From NCBI GenBank assembly GCA_001600495.1, contig BCKE01000017.1:351716-415715 (forward strand): 64,000 nt of DNA, read 5' to 3'. The stretch is from Pilasporangium apinafurcum (Eukaryota > Oomycota > Peronosporomycetes > Pythiales > Pythiaceae). Shown here piece after piece: positions 1 through 11,420 of this stretch (position 1 is its first letter; every line of letters begins with the position of its first letter). Position numbers and translations under genes: made by a program. Under the pieces are notes generated by a model. The model was not told the origin of the DNA, did not search any database, and saw only the letters and a list, made by a program, of their open reading frames with translations.

Positions 1-240
1 ACGCCATGCCCACCTAACAGCGACGATAACAACGATGGCAAGAATGACTCGGACGACAACTCTGAAACTCCATGCCCACCCAGCAGCGACGACAAAAACA
101 ATTCTAATGACAATTCCGAAACTCCATGCCCGCCAAGCAGTGACGACAATGGCGACAACAATGAGGACAAGAACGATTCGTCCCCTCCCAGCAGCGATAA
201 CAACGAAAACAATGCCAGTCAAAACTATCGCAAGTGGTAG
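1..240 (+). CDS. C-terminal part of a Ser/Asp/Asn/Pro-rich repeat protein (5' end outside window)
   Basis: Frame 1 is open from the first base to a TAG at 238-240, giving the last 79 residues of a protein that starts upstream. The peptide is a tandem low-complexity array: the unit ETPCPPSSDDN occurs about three times with spacers rich in N, D, K and S, and the chain ends SQNYRKW. There is one Cys per unit. Such Cys-Pro plus acidic/Ser tails occur on secreted or wall-associated oomycete proteins, but no domain is visible here, so the function is unknown. Codon use in this frame is regular and the other frames give only Thr/Arg-rich shadows. Confidence 0.6.
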   Translation, partial: TPCPPNSDDNNDGKNDSDDNSETPCPPSSDDKNNSNDNSETPCPPSSDDNGDNNEDKNDSSPPSSDNNENNASQNYRKW

Positions 241-734
241 GCTATTATTGGCTCGTTGCTCGCAGGGTTAACTCCCTCATCAAACCCACCGCCACCATTG
301 TCCCCCAAATGTGCATGTCGATGTGTCGTGTGCTTCCCTCCCAGGGAACAATTGTGCTTGTATGTATATGTGTATCGCTTCTTCCTTGTAGTCTGTATTC
401 ATTGCTGTGTTGACAGCGTAGCTTGTCGTGTTTCAGTGTGGGGTACGATTAATCGACAATAACAATGGTGTCCTCTGTTCCCTTTTGTCGTTTCTTGTTC
501 CTATATTGGCTAAGTTTTTTTTATTTCATTTTCCTCCATTTTTTTTCAAAACCGCTTCCCATTTTCAGCAGTAGAGCCATCATTACGATGCGTCATTCCC
601 ATGATCAGGAAGCTTTGCTTTCCTTATCGTCTATTCTTCCCAGCAACATCCAGCTCACAATAGATAGTGTCTGTCGTCGTCTTTCATAAAGAACTAGAGA
701 ATTGTCTCCTTTGTCATCGCATGGTGCACACCCA

Positions 735-1063
735 TTATCTATCATCAGCAAACACATGCGTTTCTGGCAGACAATCAGCCTTCCACAATGCCACACGTGT
801 CTCAAAACTATTCACATCAGGAGACGCGAATTGTGGATCCAGCAAGTACAATAACTTTTTGTTAAAGTATTGGTCCACCCTTGCGAGGATACTCTCTGGC
901 ACCACGGCCACTATTTTTTGTATTAAAGATGGATTTTTGGACTCATTAGGTAGCTTTGATCGATACTTTATCGGGTAGTTTGTGGTTTGCTCACTCCTTC
1001 TGTGCCGCCCTGTAAGACACTGAAACCTGTCAGAGGTCACAAGTTGAACCTACGAGGAGAGGC
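735..1063 (-). other. possible coding relic or unrecognised exon in the gap 241-1199
   Basis: The 241-1199 stretch has no confident gene. On the minus strand one frame is open for about 100 codons with a protein-like composition (for example VVPESILARVDQYFN and ETRVALWKADCLPET). In the same frame an ATG lies upstream near 1063, but a TAG separates it from the open part. A second frame (605-805) continues for 66 codons. I recognise no family. It may be a decayed gene fragment or an exon of an unpredicted gene. Confidence 0.2.
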
Positions 1064-1199
1064 GAGATGCCATCAACATTAAAAATGTTAGATAATCGAA
1101 AAGTGTCCTAATGGTCATCTCTCCCAAACTCACTTTTTCTTTTTTTTGTTGGTCAAGGACCAAGGGGTCAAACCAGATTTTGCATAGAGAAATTGCGTC

Positions 1200-2276
1200 A
1201 TGGTCGTACGGGTGAGTGAACCGCCATGCTCAGCGGCACTGCATGCTTATATTCACGACCCGAATACATTCCTACCAAGCCATGTCACTAAAGACGGATC
1301 TGTAATCCAAGCGTTCGAAATTCCGACCGAAATTCATGTAAAATTGCGACCTGCAGTACTGGAGCCAGACACTGAGGATAAGGCATTACTTCCTTTGCTC
1401 CCTCTGGCCAAGAAGAAGACAAATGCAAAGCAAACGAAACTGAATCGATGGCAGCAACTACGTTCGATGATGCACAAACTCACACGTGGGATGAAACGAG
1501 ACTCAATCACAGTCACGACTACATCAGCAGAGGTGACATCAATGCTGCATAAAGATTTCTGGCTTGAAGCGCTGGACGATCAACACCGCTACGGATTTCA
1601 TCTACGTGCATTTCATAAGGTGTGGAAAGAAGAAATGATCCACGCAGCTACAAACGATATGAACAATTCGTCATTCTTTTATTGGTTAGATCACGGCAAC
1701 GGCAGCCGCCTAGACCTACCTGAGTGCAGTCAAGAAGCACTACATAACATGAACGTAATGTACTGTTCACCTGAAGAACGCAAACAATACGAGCTTCGAT
1801 TTGTGACTCAGCCATTGGTGAGTAGTGAAGAGTCAGCATCCTCCACGAGTACTACCGTTGAGTACGTCGCTACTCACCAACTTGTGCATACGGATGATCT
1901 GAGCAAGTGGATCTTCGTGCTAGACCAACGAGGAAAGATGTACATTGGTCGGAAGCGCAAAGGATACTTTCATCACTCGAGCTTCGTAGCAGGCGAGCCG
2001 ATTCGCTCGGCAGGTAAGATCATGATTAAACATGGTCAGATCTGCGCTATTGAGCCCCATAGTGGTCACTTCAAACCCACACTCAAGAACCTTCGCGCGC
2101 TGTGTCAGTTTTTGGAAGCGCAACATGTGGATCTCACTCGCATTGTGTTTATTAAACCCAAGAAGTGGGCATGTCCGTGGCCGTTCGCCGAACTCGATGA
2201 AGAAACGTTTTTGGCTTCGGATACCGACTACGATGGTAGCTACCGATCCGACTCAGAAGAAACCGGCTTATTATGA
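1200..2276 (+). CDS. IQM-like calmodulin-binding family protein
   Basis: Single-exon 358-aa protein starting at the first ATG. Residues about 115-140 (FWLEALDDQHRYG) and 160-195 (FFYWLDHGNG, then SPEERKQYEL) match the conserved core of plant IQM proteins (WLEAIDPRHRYG, FFYWLD, GPxEREAYEV). Residues about 235-315 match the second core: KWIFVLDQRGKMYIGRKRKG, HSSF, AGKIMIKHGQI, PHSGHFKPT, FLEAQHVDL. Plant IQMs are Ca-independent calmodulin binders that act in stress signalling. Here a clear IQ motif is missing, but a basic amphipathic stretch around residues 75-100 could serve the same role (inference). The C-terminus is acidic (DTDYDGSYRSDSEE). It converges on the TKL kinase gene. Confidence 0.85.
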   Translation: MVVRVSEPPCSAALHAYIHDPNTFLPSHVTKDGSVIQAFEIPTEIHVKLRPAVLEPDTEDKALLPLLPLAKKKTNAKQTKLNRWQQLRSMMHKLTRGMKRDSITVTTTSAEVTSMLHKDFWLEALDDQHRYGFHLRAFHKVWKEEMIHAATNDMNNSSFFYWLDHGNGSRLDLPECSQEALHNMNVMYCSPEERKQYELRFVTQPLVSSEESASSTSTTVEYVATHQLVHTDDLSKWIFVLDQRGKMYIGRKRKGYFHHSSFVAGEPIRSAGKIMIKHGQICAIEPHSGHFKPTLKNLRALCQFLEAQHVDLTRIVFIKPKKWACPWPFAELDEETFLASDTDYDGSYRSDSEETGLL

Positions 2277-2538
2277 TTAATTTAAATTCGTTAGGTTAGA
2301 GTCTAGTGCTGATCCAGACTATTTAATCATTGAGTAGCTACATAATCTTGACACCAACATTAAATAATTTACTCTTTACATGTTTATAATTTGCCCAATT
2401 GGATTATTGTTCCATTTACTATTTTTTCATTTCTCAATCGACCTAATAGCCTCGATGTTTCTCAAGTCAATGCCAGTGACTGAGGCAAGTTTAATCAAAA
2501 CAAATAATAGCCCCTCGCATCATGATCAACGACTGATC

Positions 2539-5031
2539 TTAGTCACCTGCTTCTTCGTGGCATTCCTGAGTCAACAAATCCTTTATCCCACGACGGTTAA
2601 GCATTTGATGACGTTGCATGAGCATCCGACGGCGTTTATCGCGACTATTATCAAAGCCATTCTCGTCCAGCAGTTCCTCACGTACTTCATGCTGCAATGC
2701 ACGCAAAATCTCGGCCATCTTCGGGCGACGTTTTGGATCCGTGTCCAAACACCGCAGGATCAATGCCCGTCGGTTCGGAGAGCACGTGGACGGGATCGTT
2801 GGTTTCAAATCACCGCGTGCGACCCGTAGCATGATCTCGATCGTGGTGTGATCTTTCAAATCATAATATGGATCCTTTCGCGTCTCCAGTTCAATCAAAA
2901 CAACACCAAAGCTATAACAATCTACTTGTATGTCGTACTTTTCTTCTCGTAATATCTCTGGAGCCAACCAATACGGTGTACCGACGATCGTACTAAAGAG
3001 GCGATTGATCATCGTCTGCCTCTTCGACTCGCCAAAATCCGAAATCTTACAGGAATACGTCGCTGTACACAACAAGTTGGACGATTTCAGGTCGCGATGC
3101 ACCAATGGAGGGTCACAATTGTGCAAATATGACATCCCCTGCGCTACATCCGTTGCGATCTTTAACAAAGGATCGTTCCAGGTCAAAGAAATCGAGCTGC
3201 GCAGCAAGCTGAACACGTCGCCTCGCTCCAAATATTCCATCACGAATCCAACATTTGATATATTATCGAACGTGGCACCAAGAAACTGCACAATGTTTGG
3301 ATGGCGAAGACAGGCAAGCAGCTCGACGCGTTCTTTGAAATCTTCAAATCCGTCTGCTGTATGGGATGATAATGCTAGCCGTTTAATAATGATCGCTGTA
3401 CCATGGTATTCGCCCAGAATGACTTCGCCTTGTGGATTCTTGGAGATCAATTCCTTAAGCTGAAGATCTGAAAATGGAATTGAGACATTCATTAGTAATT
3501 CCATATTGGCACTGTTCTTCAATATAGCCTCCATCGCAGCTGCATCGTCCCGAGACACTTGGCGATTCTCTAATCCCATGCGCTTTACAGATAAATCCAA
3601 CTTTAGCGTGGTGTTGATGCGTTCTGCGCGACGTTTCGATGCATAAGCCATCCGCGCAGCACGATCTTCGGAATATGTCGCCATGAGTGTAAAACACGTC
3701 GGCAGTAATACACACAGCAAGAACAGTACAGCTTGGTTGCCCACATTATGGGCTGCACGTGAGCTCATCGACATCGATGGTCCAAATATGGAAAGATTCA
3801 TGGTCGTCGCCCATTGTGCCAGGGACGTCAGGAACACGTGCGTGAAGTCCAATTTCAATGAGGTCGCAAGTATACCCGTGACAGTGGCAAGCACTGCTAG
3901 AACGCCCATGACAATTGAGTAGGTAATCTTGCTATCATAGACCACTATCCAGTCCTGCAAGTACATGGTTGTCGCGGTTTTTCCATTGTGCAACATAGTC
4001 CGCCACTGACTTCTTACGTACCATTCCAACGGTACCTCAATATCGGATGCACAGGGTAACTCGGCTCGAACGACTCCCTTCAGACTGGAACGCAGCAAGA
4101 AGAGCACATGGTGCGCGTAGATCGCCAGCCCCACCGCCCAGAGTACAACGATCCACGCGGCGATCGTCTTCCAGTGGCGACGGATGAAATATACACCAAA
4201 TCGAAGCCGCATCGTACCTTCAAAATATTTGAGCGGGAGCAAACCGTAGATAAATGCGAATGGCGCAAACATCCACAACAGCGTCGTGTACCCTTTCTCT
4301 CCCATACCTGCTGGGTCATAATGGAAACAGTCTCTCGCCCAGACCAGACTGTCATCATACTCGTGGATCTGGTTGTTCACCATGGAACTGCTCGTGTCGT
4401 TGGCATTGGAAGCAACCGCAGCAGCGACAACAAAAGTCGTTCGTATCGTACATCGGTTACGCAGGTAGAGGAACACCACGTACGCGGTCAGTTGGAAGAA
4501 CAGCAAGAACAACATGATACGTCTCGCGATGGGGAAATCACAGGTCGACGAATATAGCTGGTACGTGTCTTCCATGCGACTGTCGTGAAAATGATTTGTG
4601 AACCGTTTCAAGTCACGTTCCGGATCCATGCGCGCCGCTGCCTTTATTCTACTTTCCGAAAGCAATTGCACTCCAGACATCAATGCCGATTCCTGTCGTG
4701 GCGGTACCGACGACGATGATGAGGAGCTTCTTCTCTTTCGTCTCTCTGTTTGTCTGTGGGGCTGGTGATCTCCTGTTTCCTTTACGTCATCAGCATCATA
4801 AAGCCTGGTCTCTCTACGGTCCTCTTCGTCATCGCTGATACTCTGTTGGTAATAATTCCCTACATATTTAGCCTTTGTGGCGGTCGTGGTGGATAGTAGA
4901 GGGTGGTAATGCGTTCGCTTTTGGTTGGTCTTGTTGTCGTTTTCATCTTCTTCGTCACTGCCAAGTATCTCAATCTGCCTTTCAAACGGTGCCGATGCAA
5001 TGTCCACACGGTGCATCTTCGTTCTATGCAT
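2539..5031 (-). CDS. multi-pass membrane protein with C-terminal TKL-type protein kinase
   Basis: Single-exon 830-aa protein; the first ATG on the minus strand is at 5031. The N-terminus (about 150 aa) is polar with runs of E, R and S. Then come about five hydrophobic segments (for example FLLFFQLTAYVVFLYL, WIVVLWAVGLAIYAHHVLF, IVMGVLAVLATVTGILA, AVLFLLCVLLPTCFTLM). The kinase domain spans about residues 520-790, with Lys550 (IIIKRL), HRDLKSSN with catalytic Asp647, DFG Asp665, GTPYWLAPE, and a C-lobe ending in RCLDTDPKRRPKM. HRDLKSSN and GTPxWxAPE are typical of the TKL group, which is expanded in oomycetes. All catalytic residues are present, so activity is likely. The substrate and ligand are unknown. 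Confidence 0.92.
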   Translation of the reverse strand: MHRTKMHRVDIASAPFERQIEILGSDEEDENDNKTNQKRTHYHPLLSTTTATKAKYVGNYYQQSISDDEEDRRETRLYDADDVKETGDHQPHRQTERRKRRSSSSSSSVPPRQESALMSGVQLLSESRIKAAARMDPERDLKRFTNHFHDSRMEDTYQLYSSTCDFPIARRIMLFLLFFQLTAYVVFLYLRNRCTIRTTFVVAAAVASNANDTSSSMVNNQIHEYDDSLVWARDCFHYDPAGMGEKGYTTLLWMFAPFAFIYGLLPLKYFEGTMRLRFGVYFIRRHWKTIAAWIVVLWAVGLAIYAHHVLFLLRSSLKGVVRAELPCASDIEVPLEWYVRSQWRTMLHNGKTATTMYLQDWIVVYDSKITYSIVMGVLAVLATVTGILATSLKLDFTHVFLTSLAQWATTMNLSIFGPSMSMSSRAAHNVGNQAVLFLLCVLLPTCFTLMATYSEDRAARMAYASKRRAERINTTLKLDLSVKRMGLENRQVSRDDAAAMEAILKNSANMELLMNVSIPFSDLQLKELISKNPQGEVILGEYHGTAIIIKRLALSSHTADGFEDFKERVELLACLRHPNIVQFLGATFDNISNVGFVMEYLERGDVFSLLRSSISLTWNDPLLKIATDVAQGMSYLHNCDPPLVHRDLKSSNLLCTATYSCKISDFGESKRQTMINRLFSTIVGTPYWLAPEILREEKYDIQVDCYSFGVVLIELETRKDPYYDLKDHTTIEIMLRVARGDLKPTIPSTCSPNRRALILRCLDTDPKRRPKMAEILRALQHEVREELLDENGFDNSRDKRRRMLMQRHQMLNRRGIKDLLTQECHEEAGD

Positions 5032-6031
5032 GCTAATTCAGCTCTTGGAGCTTCCGAAGAGCTCCGCAATCGCTGCACTGCGTGCGTGTACGTGACGCTT
5101 ACTTCCGCCCCACTGCGCGCTTAGGTTGCGAAAAAAAAAGAAAAAGAGAGGAGATGTTTTATACAATTAGGGGTGGGGTTCTACATGCGATATATAATGG
5201 GGGCTAGCAGTATATGGTACGAATTTACAGAGAGAGATACCGGAACCCCCCGTAAATGGAGATGCCAGCGACCTTGAGCATGGCTGCTCTCGACGAAAGC
5301 CATCCATCTACATTTGTGTGATATAGAGAAAGAATATACACACTTGAATTGCTATATTGCCGGTGGTTTGCTCTACATCAGATCTTTCACCTCGCTGAAC
5401 CCTTGCGTCTTATGGTGGTGATGTGTGCTGGCTACTTGGAGGAGTTACTACTGAAAAGCATTTTCCCCAATTGTTTATTGGCTAAAAAGTTTGGAATAGC
5501 TTGCTTTGATTGTAAGTCGCAACGTTTCGGCTATTGAGACCGCAAACTAGAACCTTCTCATTTACTAGCATTAAAGCTACTTTCTCCAGGTACGCCAGAA
5601 GGCGTTTTGGCTTGAGAAAAGTGAGGAAGATGCGAGGAAAATGGTACGCTCAGCCTGACCATTTGCCACTCAATCTCTTCATGTTAGGTACACTGGGTAC
5701 AGGGGAGGGGTTACGGTGTCCTATACCGTATAATATACCGGTACTGTCTCCAGTATCCTAGGATGAAGTGGTCATTTTTCGACAGAGACGACGACGACCG
5801 AGAGCATAACGCGAGTGCGAGCGACTGCGTAGCTGCTTGAGATTCCCATCGCGTCCGTCGTATCTGTACCCCCCTCTCTCTCTCACGCGTTTAGGTGGTG
5901 CACGCCACTCCGCTAAGTGCTTGTTCAAGAAGACGTGAGTGTTGGTAAGCACACCACCACTCTGTCAACCCACCGACCAGTTGCAGAAACAAAGATCGTT
6001 CTAGAGCAATCGATTTTCTAAGATCGCCACC
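5032..6031. promoter_or_regulatory. divergent intergenic region between TKL kinase and the 6032 gene
   Basis: About 1 kb without a convincing ORF. It must hold both 5' regions. A pyrimidine-rich stretch and an ataccggtac motif (5735-5744), close to the palindrome ataccggtat seen twice in the TrpB/AP-2 divergent region, lie in it. The start at 6032 has the strong context gccaccATG. I see no other feature. Confidence 0.4.
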
Positions 6032-6990
6032 ATGTCTAGCACACGTCCAATACCGATTGGTAGTGGGAATGGCCGCAACGGCAGTCAGCGTGGTACCCCA
6101 CCGCACTCGTCTTCGTCTTCCTCTGCAGCAGCTATGAATTACGAAAGCAAAGCCGCCAGTCCTGGCATCTCACAATCCTGTCCCGTGGATGTCCATCATC
6201 CACGCCTTTTGCCATCCACCTTCCACCCGCCACGTGCACCATTCTTCGGTTCGCTTCCTGAACCGAGTTTCATGCAGCTGGATAGCCCACCAATGCCAGA
6301 GTTGGTGTTGCCACCGCCAGTCCAGCGACAAGAGGAGTCACCACCGATGGCATCAGTCGTTCAGGTCGTTATATCTATGTATATATATACGTCTTTTTTG
6401 TGATACTAGCTAACAGATTACAACACTCTTTCATATTGCGTCTTGTGCAGTTTGCAAGCTCATGCCCAGGGGACATAGGCTATTTACGTCAAGGCAATCC
6501 GGTGCACAGTTCATGGTATGTTGCTAAAGTACTTTCGACTATGCAGTGAGCAAGCGAGGAAAGTACACGTGGATAACATTATGCGTACTGCTTATAATGG
6601 AACAGGGGTCCATCACCACGGGCGTCAGACGAATTCGATCTTTCTAAATCTCCAGCGCTAGCAGTCATGTCGGCACTTCGTGACGGTCGGCCACCATCTG
6701 CGTTCCGAGCGAGCACTGGCCAAGCAAGGTCATTTAGTAGCTCAGCACGCTTGAGGAGCTCTTCACAGTCAAGACAGTATCATTCGGAGTACCCGTCGTC
6801 TTACACAGTCAGTGCGGAGTTGATGGAAAATTTAACGATCACATCCGAAGAAGAAGAACCATTAGACAACGAAGAACAAGATAGCGCACCATCGCAATAT
6901 CAGCCCCATAATCTTCCACCATACAATTCAAATCGACGCGAACGACGGGGTTCTTATGATAGCGGGGTGTTCGATTTTGAAGATCATTAG
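6032..6990 (+). CDS. unknown Ser/Pro-rich, probably disordered protein (3 exons)
   Basis: Exons 6032-6364, 6451-6515 and 6606-6990 join in frame to 260 aa. The donor at 6365 (gtcgtt) is weak; 6379 (gtatat) is an alternative but would change phase. The other sites are gtatgt at 6516 and acceptors tgcag at 6450 and aacag at 6605. The protein has a poly-Ser run near residue 28, Pro-rich segments, an Arg/Ser-rich middle (FSSSARLRSSSQSR) and an acidic EEEEPLDNEEQ stretch, and ends SGVFDFEDH. No domain is recognised. Composition suggests a scaffold or regulatory protein, which is only a guess. Confidence 0.6.
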
Positions 6991-7763
6991 CAGGTCCCCA
7001 CGTATCAATGTACACCAACGAATAGAAGATGCTAGAAACCGACAACACAAACGAAGCTGTGGAGGAGGAATATACAAAAAACGGAATGATCCGGTAGTGC
7101 TGAGGAACACAGGAAATCGTCGATTTCAGCGGTCGGTTCGTCGCGAATCCTCCAAATATGCGCTCAATACAGGAAAAAAAGAGCCTCTCGTTTATTTCTG
7201 CTCCAATCGTCCCGGTCGTATGCAGCCATCAATGCCTTGCTTCTTTCTCCATTTTGGGTGCGTGCTTTGGTGATTGATGTAGTACCCGTTTTTAACTTAT
7301 CTCTGCGTTTGTATACATAAGGTCGCTTGCCCAAAAGACAAAAGAACTATTTTCTCTTTCCAAGTTTTCGCGCATGCTGTTTGGTATGATTGACCAACCG
7401 ATGGGTAGAATGACAGTGAGATCACAGGTGGTTTGGAATTTGTACATGCTGGCTGTATTCCAGCAACACGAGGGCAAGGCAAGGAGGATACACAATCGAG
7501 TTATTTTGTGCATTTTTCTCCTTGGCTTTCTTGACTGAGATCATATCGAAGAGCTTCTGTGCCATCTTTCGTGCCATTAATATATATATTGTTAAAGACG
7601 CTGAAGATCGCACAATTGCGGAACCAGTTAGTTCACAATGGTAGTGATGAATTACATCAGTCTGGAATCGTGTATTAATCTCACATAACGCCCGTTGACT
7701 GTCTTTTCTGGAACTAAGTACGGTCTTCGTTCATTTATTCGAGAAAATGGCAATGACAAACGT

Positions 7764-9112
7764 TCATACTGGATTAACGTAAAACATAGAATCCTTGCTC
7801 ACGTGACGATTCGTCTGCGCAAGTTCTGAGCGCACCAGACCCTTGCATTGCTTTTGCACCATAGAAAAATTGTGGTTCTCCTGTGTACACCCACACATTG
7901 ACCCATAACATGTGTAAGCACTTTTTGTCATATACGAGAAGTTGTTGCAATCATCGTACCTCTTCCAACATGTGTGCAAAATGCTCGTGGCGGTGAAGCG
8001 CCTTCACTGCCAGTCGCTGATTTTCATGCAATTCAGCAGCTATCTGTTCTTGTTGGGCAATCGTTTCGATCCGATTAATATGTGCTAGTAGGATCCGAGT
8101 CTTGGCATTTTGGCGTAATGCCTTTCGTTTCTTGTCGAACTCGAATGATAGGCGATCATTGGCTGCTGAATTGATCACAACAATGTTATTGTCAGCCTCC
8201 GTGTGAACAGATGAAGCAAGGGACCATCAATGCTTCACCTTCATCTCGAGTCAGGGATCTCGGTTCATGGTGAAGTGGAGATAATTGTGGGTAACTGCCA
8301 TTGAAGCGCTGCACTATCGGATTTCCTATGTGAGTATCATTTCCCTGATTGGTTATCCCATCCCCGGAACGCTGTGCTGGTGAAGATTTTGTATCATTCA
8401 TGGTACATCCGAGCTGTTGCTGCTGTTGTAGTTGTGTGACTTTCTCGACAAGCTGATTGGCATGCTCTCGAATCTCTTCAACATAAATTTGCTGCCGGAA
8501 GATCAAATTATCACCACCTCTCCCAAGAGACTTCTCGTCATCGTAATGATGCAAGTGGAGCTTCTTCACAAACGTTTTGTAGTTAATTTGCGCGTCATCA
8601 TCTCCTAATTGCGCATTGAACTCATTAAGCAGTGTTCGCACTTGAGGTTCCTTCAGTCCTGAGTACGTATAGAAAAAATCGTTGTTAGGACATGTAGAAT
8701 CTCACAGTCCCACTAGAACCATAACATCATTCCCTCACCAAAGTCACTCCTAGTGAGTACATGGACAATATCTTGACAGCGTACAAAGCCCGTATCATTC
8801 TTATCATGCTGCCGCAGCGCTGCTAGCACTACAGATGCCTTTGAGCCTGCTCCAATGGGGCTCTTGTACCAAGAGTTGGTCTTGAATGCCTTGATCGAAT
8901 TCTGTTGATTATTTTCAATATATACACACATTATTTCAGTATTTTGCTGGTAAAATGCGTACCCACTCGCATCCGGTTCAGTTCTTTCATGTGCAAACCA
9001 TCCAACAACATACCTGCTGCGCCTCAATACGCTCAGCGAGCAATTGCTATTATCCCACGACAGATGAGGCACATGCGCATGCATATACATGTGAGCAAAA
9101 TCTCCCCATCAT
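7764..9112 (-). CDS. EF-hand protein with C-terminal coiled coil (6 exons)
   Basis: Minus-strand exons, in order: 9112-9089, 9046-9014, 8901-8739, 8658-8239, 8165-7960, 7880-7764. All phases agree and give 320 aa. The EF-hand pair is VVLAALRQHDKNDTGFVRCQDI (loop DKNDTGFVRCQD) followed by a degenerate partner (LLNEFNAQLGDDDAQINYKTF). Next come LRHHYD-like polar sequence, a Gln-rich helix (VTQLQQQQQLG) and a basic coiled coil (FDKKRKALRQNAKTRILLAHINRIETIAQQEQ). The tail is Tyr/Val ended (MFYVNPV). The first two exons (8 and 11 codons) are the least certain; the intron between them would be only 42 nt. Related EF-hand/coiled-coil proteins are often axonemal, but no specific match is claimed. Confidence 0.7.
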
Positions 9113-11420
9113 CGATGACCACTATCTTCTTGGTCATCTGGTAGGTGCAGCCACCTTCCCATACCTTTACGTCTCCATTTGCTAATAACTCCGTGTCTAC
9201 AGCTGGACTGGCATGGGAATTTACACAACTGTGGGCAGGAAGGGTTAACAATGGTAATACGAATCGCTCCCGCTTTCGATCCTTGTGACGTATCCGTCCG
9301 ATCTCGCCATCATAGGGATGGTGACCATCTGGGTCGGCTTTTCCAATCGTATTTGTTCGCTGCACCAATAGGCGCCAAGGCCCAGCTGGATGATCATGGC
9401 AGTCGCGTTGTTGCTGTTGCCAGCGGTTGGTGCACCCAACATTGTCACGCCTATGCCGCATAGACAACGGTTGTGGGCGTGGCATTTGGTTGAACATCCA
9501 CCTTTTACAGACACATAGAAGGATAGAAAAGTAGCAGCGACTGCTTGGCTCATGGAAAAGCTCGGCGCCATTGTTTCGCTATTTTTCCTTGAACCTTGGA
9601 CTGCATAAGGTTCTAAGGAAGATAAAAGTGCAGCCATCATGGAAATTGTGGACGATGAGTTCAAATTTATGTCAACCCTAAAAACTCGTCTCTAATTCAA
9701 AGTTTTGAGGGTCGAATAGGTTACAGAAACGCGTCTTCAGTGCTGATTTTGCTGTTGGAAAAGAAAAAATAGAAACCAAATTATTAATTTAAAGAGTTGA
9801 GTGTAAATTTAGAAACAGGAAATTGAACGGCAATGGCATGGGGAAATCTGATGGAAACTGCAGTTCCAATAGCACAATGGGACACCAAACATCGATGCAG
9901 GAAATGGGTGCGAAAGAGCACAAAGCGTATGGACGACGGTAGACGATAGGCTTCCAGTTTTTGTGGGATTGTGAATTTGTTAGGTAAATAGATTCATTAA
10001 TGTACGGTGAATGAAGTTCGTTGAGTGTAGCTGCTTCGTTGCATATTGAGAAGCAAAGCTCTGTATGAAGTACTGAAGCATGTGATGTTTCTGTCGACTG
10101 AATAAATAAGAGTAATACTACAATTTGTGGGCAAAGCCGATACCATGGGTAAGTGTGCTCTAGACACTAGGCTGGAAACTCTACTGAACACTGTTTGCAC
10201 GAAGCAAATCGTGGCAACACGGTTCTGGCTTCGATTACTGGAGTGTATTGAGGACGTCAATTGTCTTGCACTTCTTTTGCTGAGCCAATCTGTCACCGTT
10301 TACAGTAGCAACGATCGATGCTTATGCCTGCACTGTGCTAATAGGAAACTAAATAATACAGTATAATATGTAGACAATAGTTCATGTGCCTACCCTTTCT
10401 TACAAGGAGATGACTTGCCGGTTTTCTCGTCGCACAATGCATCGTCAAGTGATATATGCACAAATCGACATAAAATCACAGATCCCATAGGAGTGACTGC
10501 ATTATGTCCATGCTGTGCATGGAGCCCACGATCGGCGTCGCATTGCAAAGGCTAGGGAGTGTCATACGCCACGATGGAATCGACCTCACTATAGACTCAT
10601 CTAATCATTAGTAGCGGAGTACGTGCCATCAGGCCCTCTGTTGGCAAATCCGACTGAGGTGCTACTCTCTATACATTCACTAAGTCCACTTGCTATTCTA
10701 AAGTTCCAGCTGGTGTCCATAGCAAGAACAAGGATGTGGTGGACCAGATTGTCGACTACAGCATAGCTATAAATAAATATGCTACATGCCATAGAGGGCA
10801 AAGTTTTGAAACAGCCTTGCATGCACATTCGCATTTGCTCGTAAAATGAGGAAGAGTAGATGGATGCGATGAACAGTCGCGGCAAGTACCACGAAGTGTG
10901 CTTGGGACCTTGCGGATTCGATTGATCCCATCTATTAGAAACTGAAGAGAGGAGAGTACTCGAGAGTACTCCACTGTTGGATGTGAATGTAGTGAGTGCT
11001 ACTTTTAGATACCACTTGACATCAAAATGGTGGTGGGGGAGTGGGGGAAAAAGCATAACCCCATGCAAATTTCCGTATATATTTGTCAACATAATTCGTT
11101 CAAACGCGAGTAGGTGTTTAAAGAGAGTGGTGGAGATAATGAGTGATTAGGGTGAGGGGGGGAAGAGGAGGGGAAGGGGAGGAAGAAGGAGGAGGATGAA
11201 CCTTTTGCCCTGAGTTGTTGGGGGAACCGGCCCTTTCACAGTTACAACGCCGCACTTCGCTGTCTTTTACATTCCGAAAGGAGCTTAGCGGAACGAGGCA
11301 GAGAGAGAGCACGCGCGCGGAACAAAGCGCGAAAGCAGACAGATTAACCCTCGCGATCCTCTACACAAGTAGCAGAGAAGCGAACGCAGTGTCTGAACAG
11401 CAGGTAGCGTCGATAGGTGA
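9113..11420. other. 2.3 kb without a supported gene
   Basis: On the minus strand a frame at 9245-9640 is open for about 130 codons from a double ATG (MMAALLSSLEPYAV), Ala/Ser/Thr-rich with several Cys; it could be upstream exons of the EF-hand gene or a separate small gene, but nothing confirms it. Around 10127-10366 (+) and 10601-11092 (-) are further open frames with poor coding character. A polypurine tract lies at 11149-11207, and the last 100 bases are the 5' region of the PH-domain gene. Confidence 0.35.
11149..11207 (+). repeat. polypurine G/A tract
   Basis: About 60 bases consist almost only of G and A with many runs of three to seven G (gggtgaggggggg, ggggaaggggagg). Such tracts can form triplex or G-quadruplex structures and are common in promoters. 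This one is about 215 bases upstream of the PH-domain gene start. Function is inferred only. Confidence 0.5.

Noticed and set aside
4108-4557. 149-codon plus-strand frame inside the TKL kinase gene
   Set aside because: It is the shadow of the kinase membrane region on the other strand.
10601-11092. 163-codon minus-strand frame
   Set aside because: Low-complexity, no homology recognised, no exon signals; better read as non-coding or decayed.
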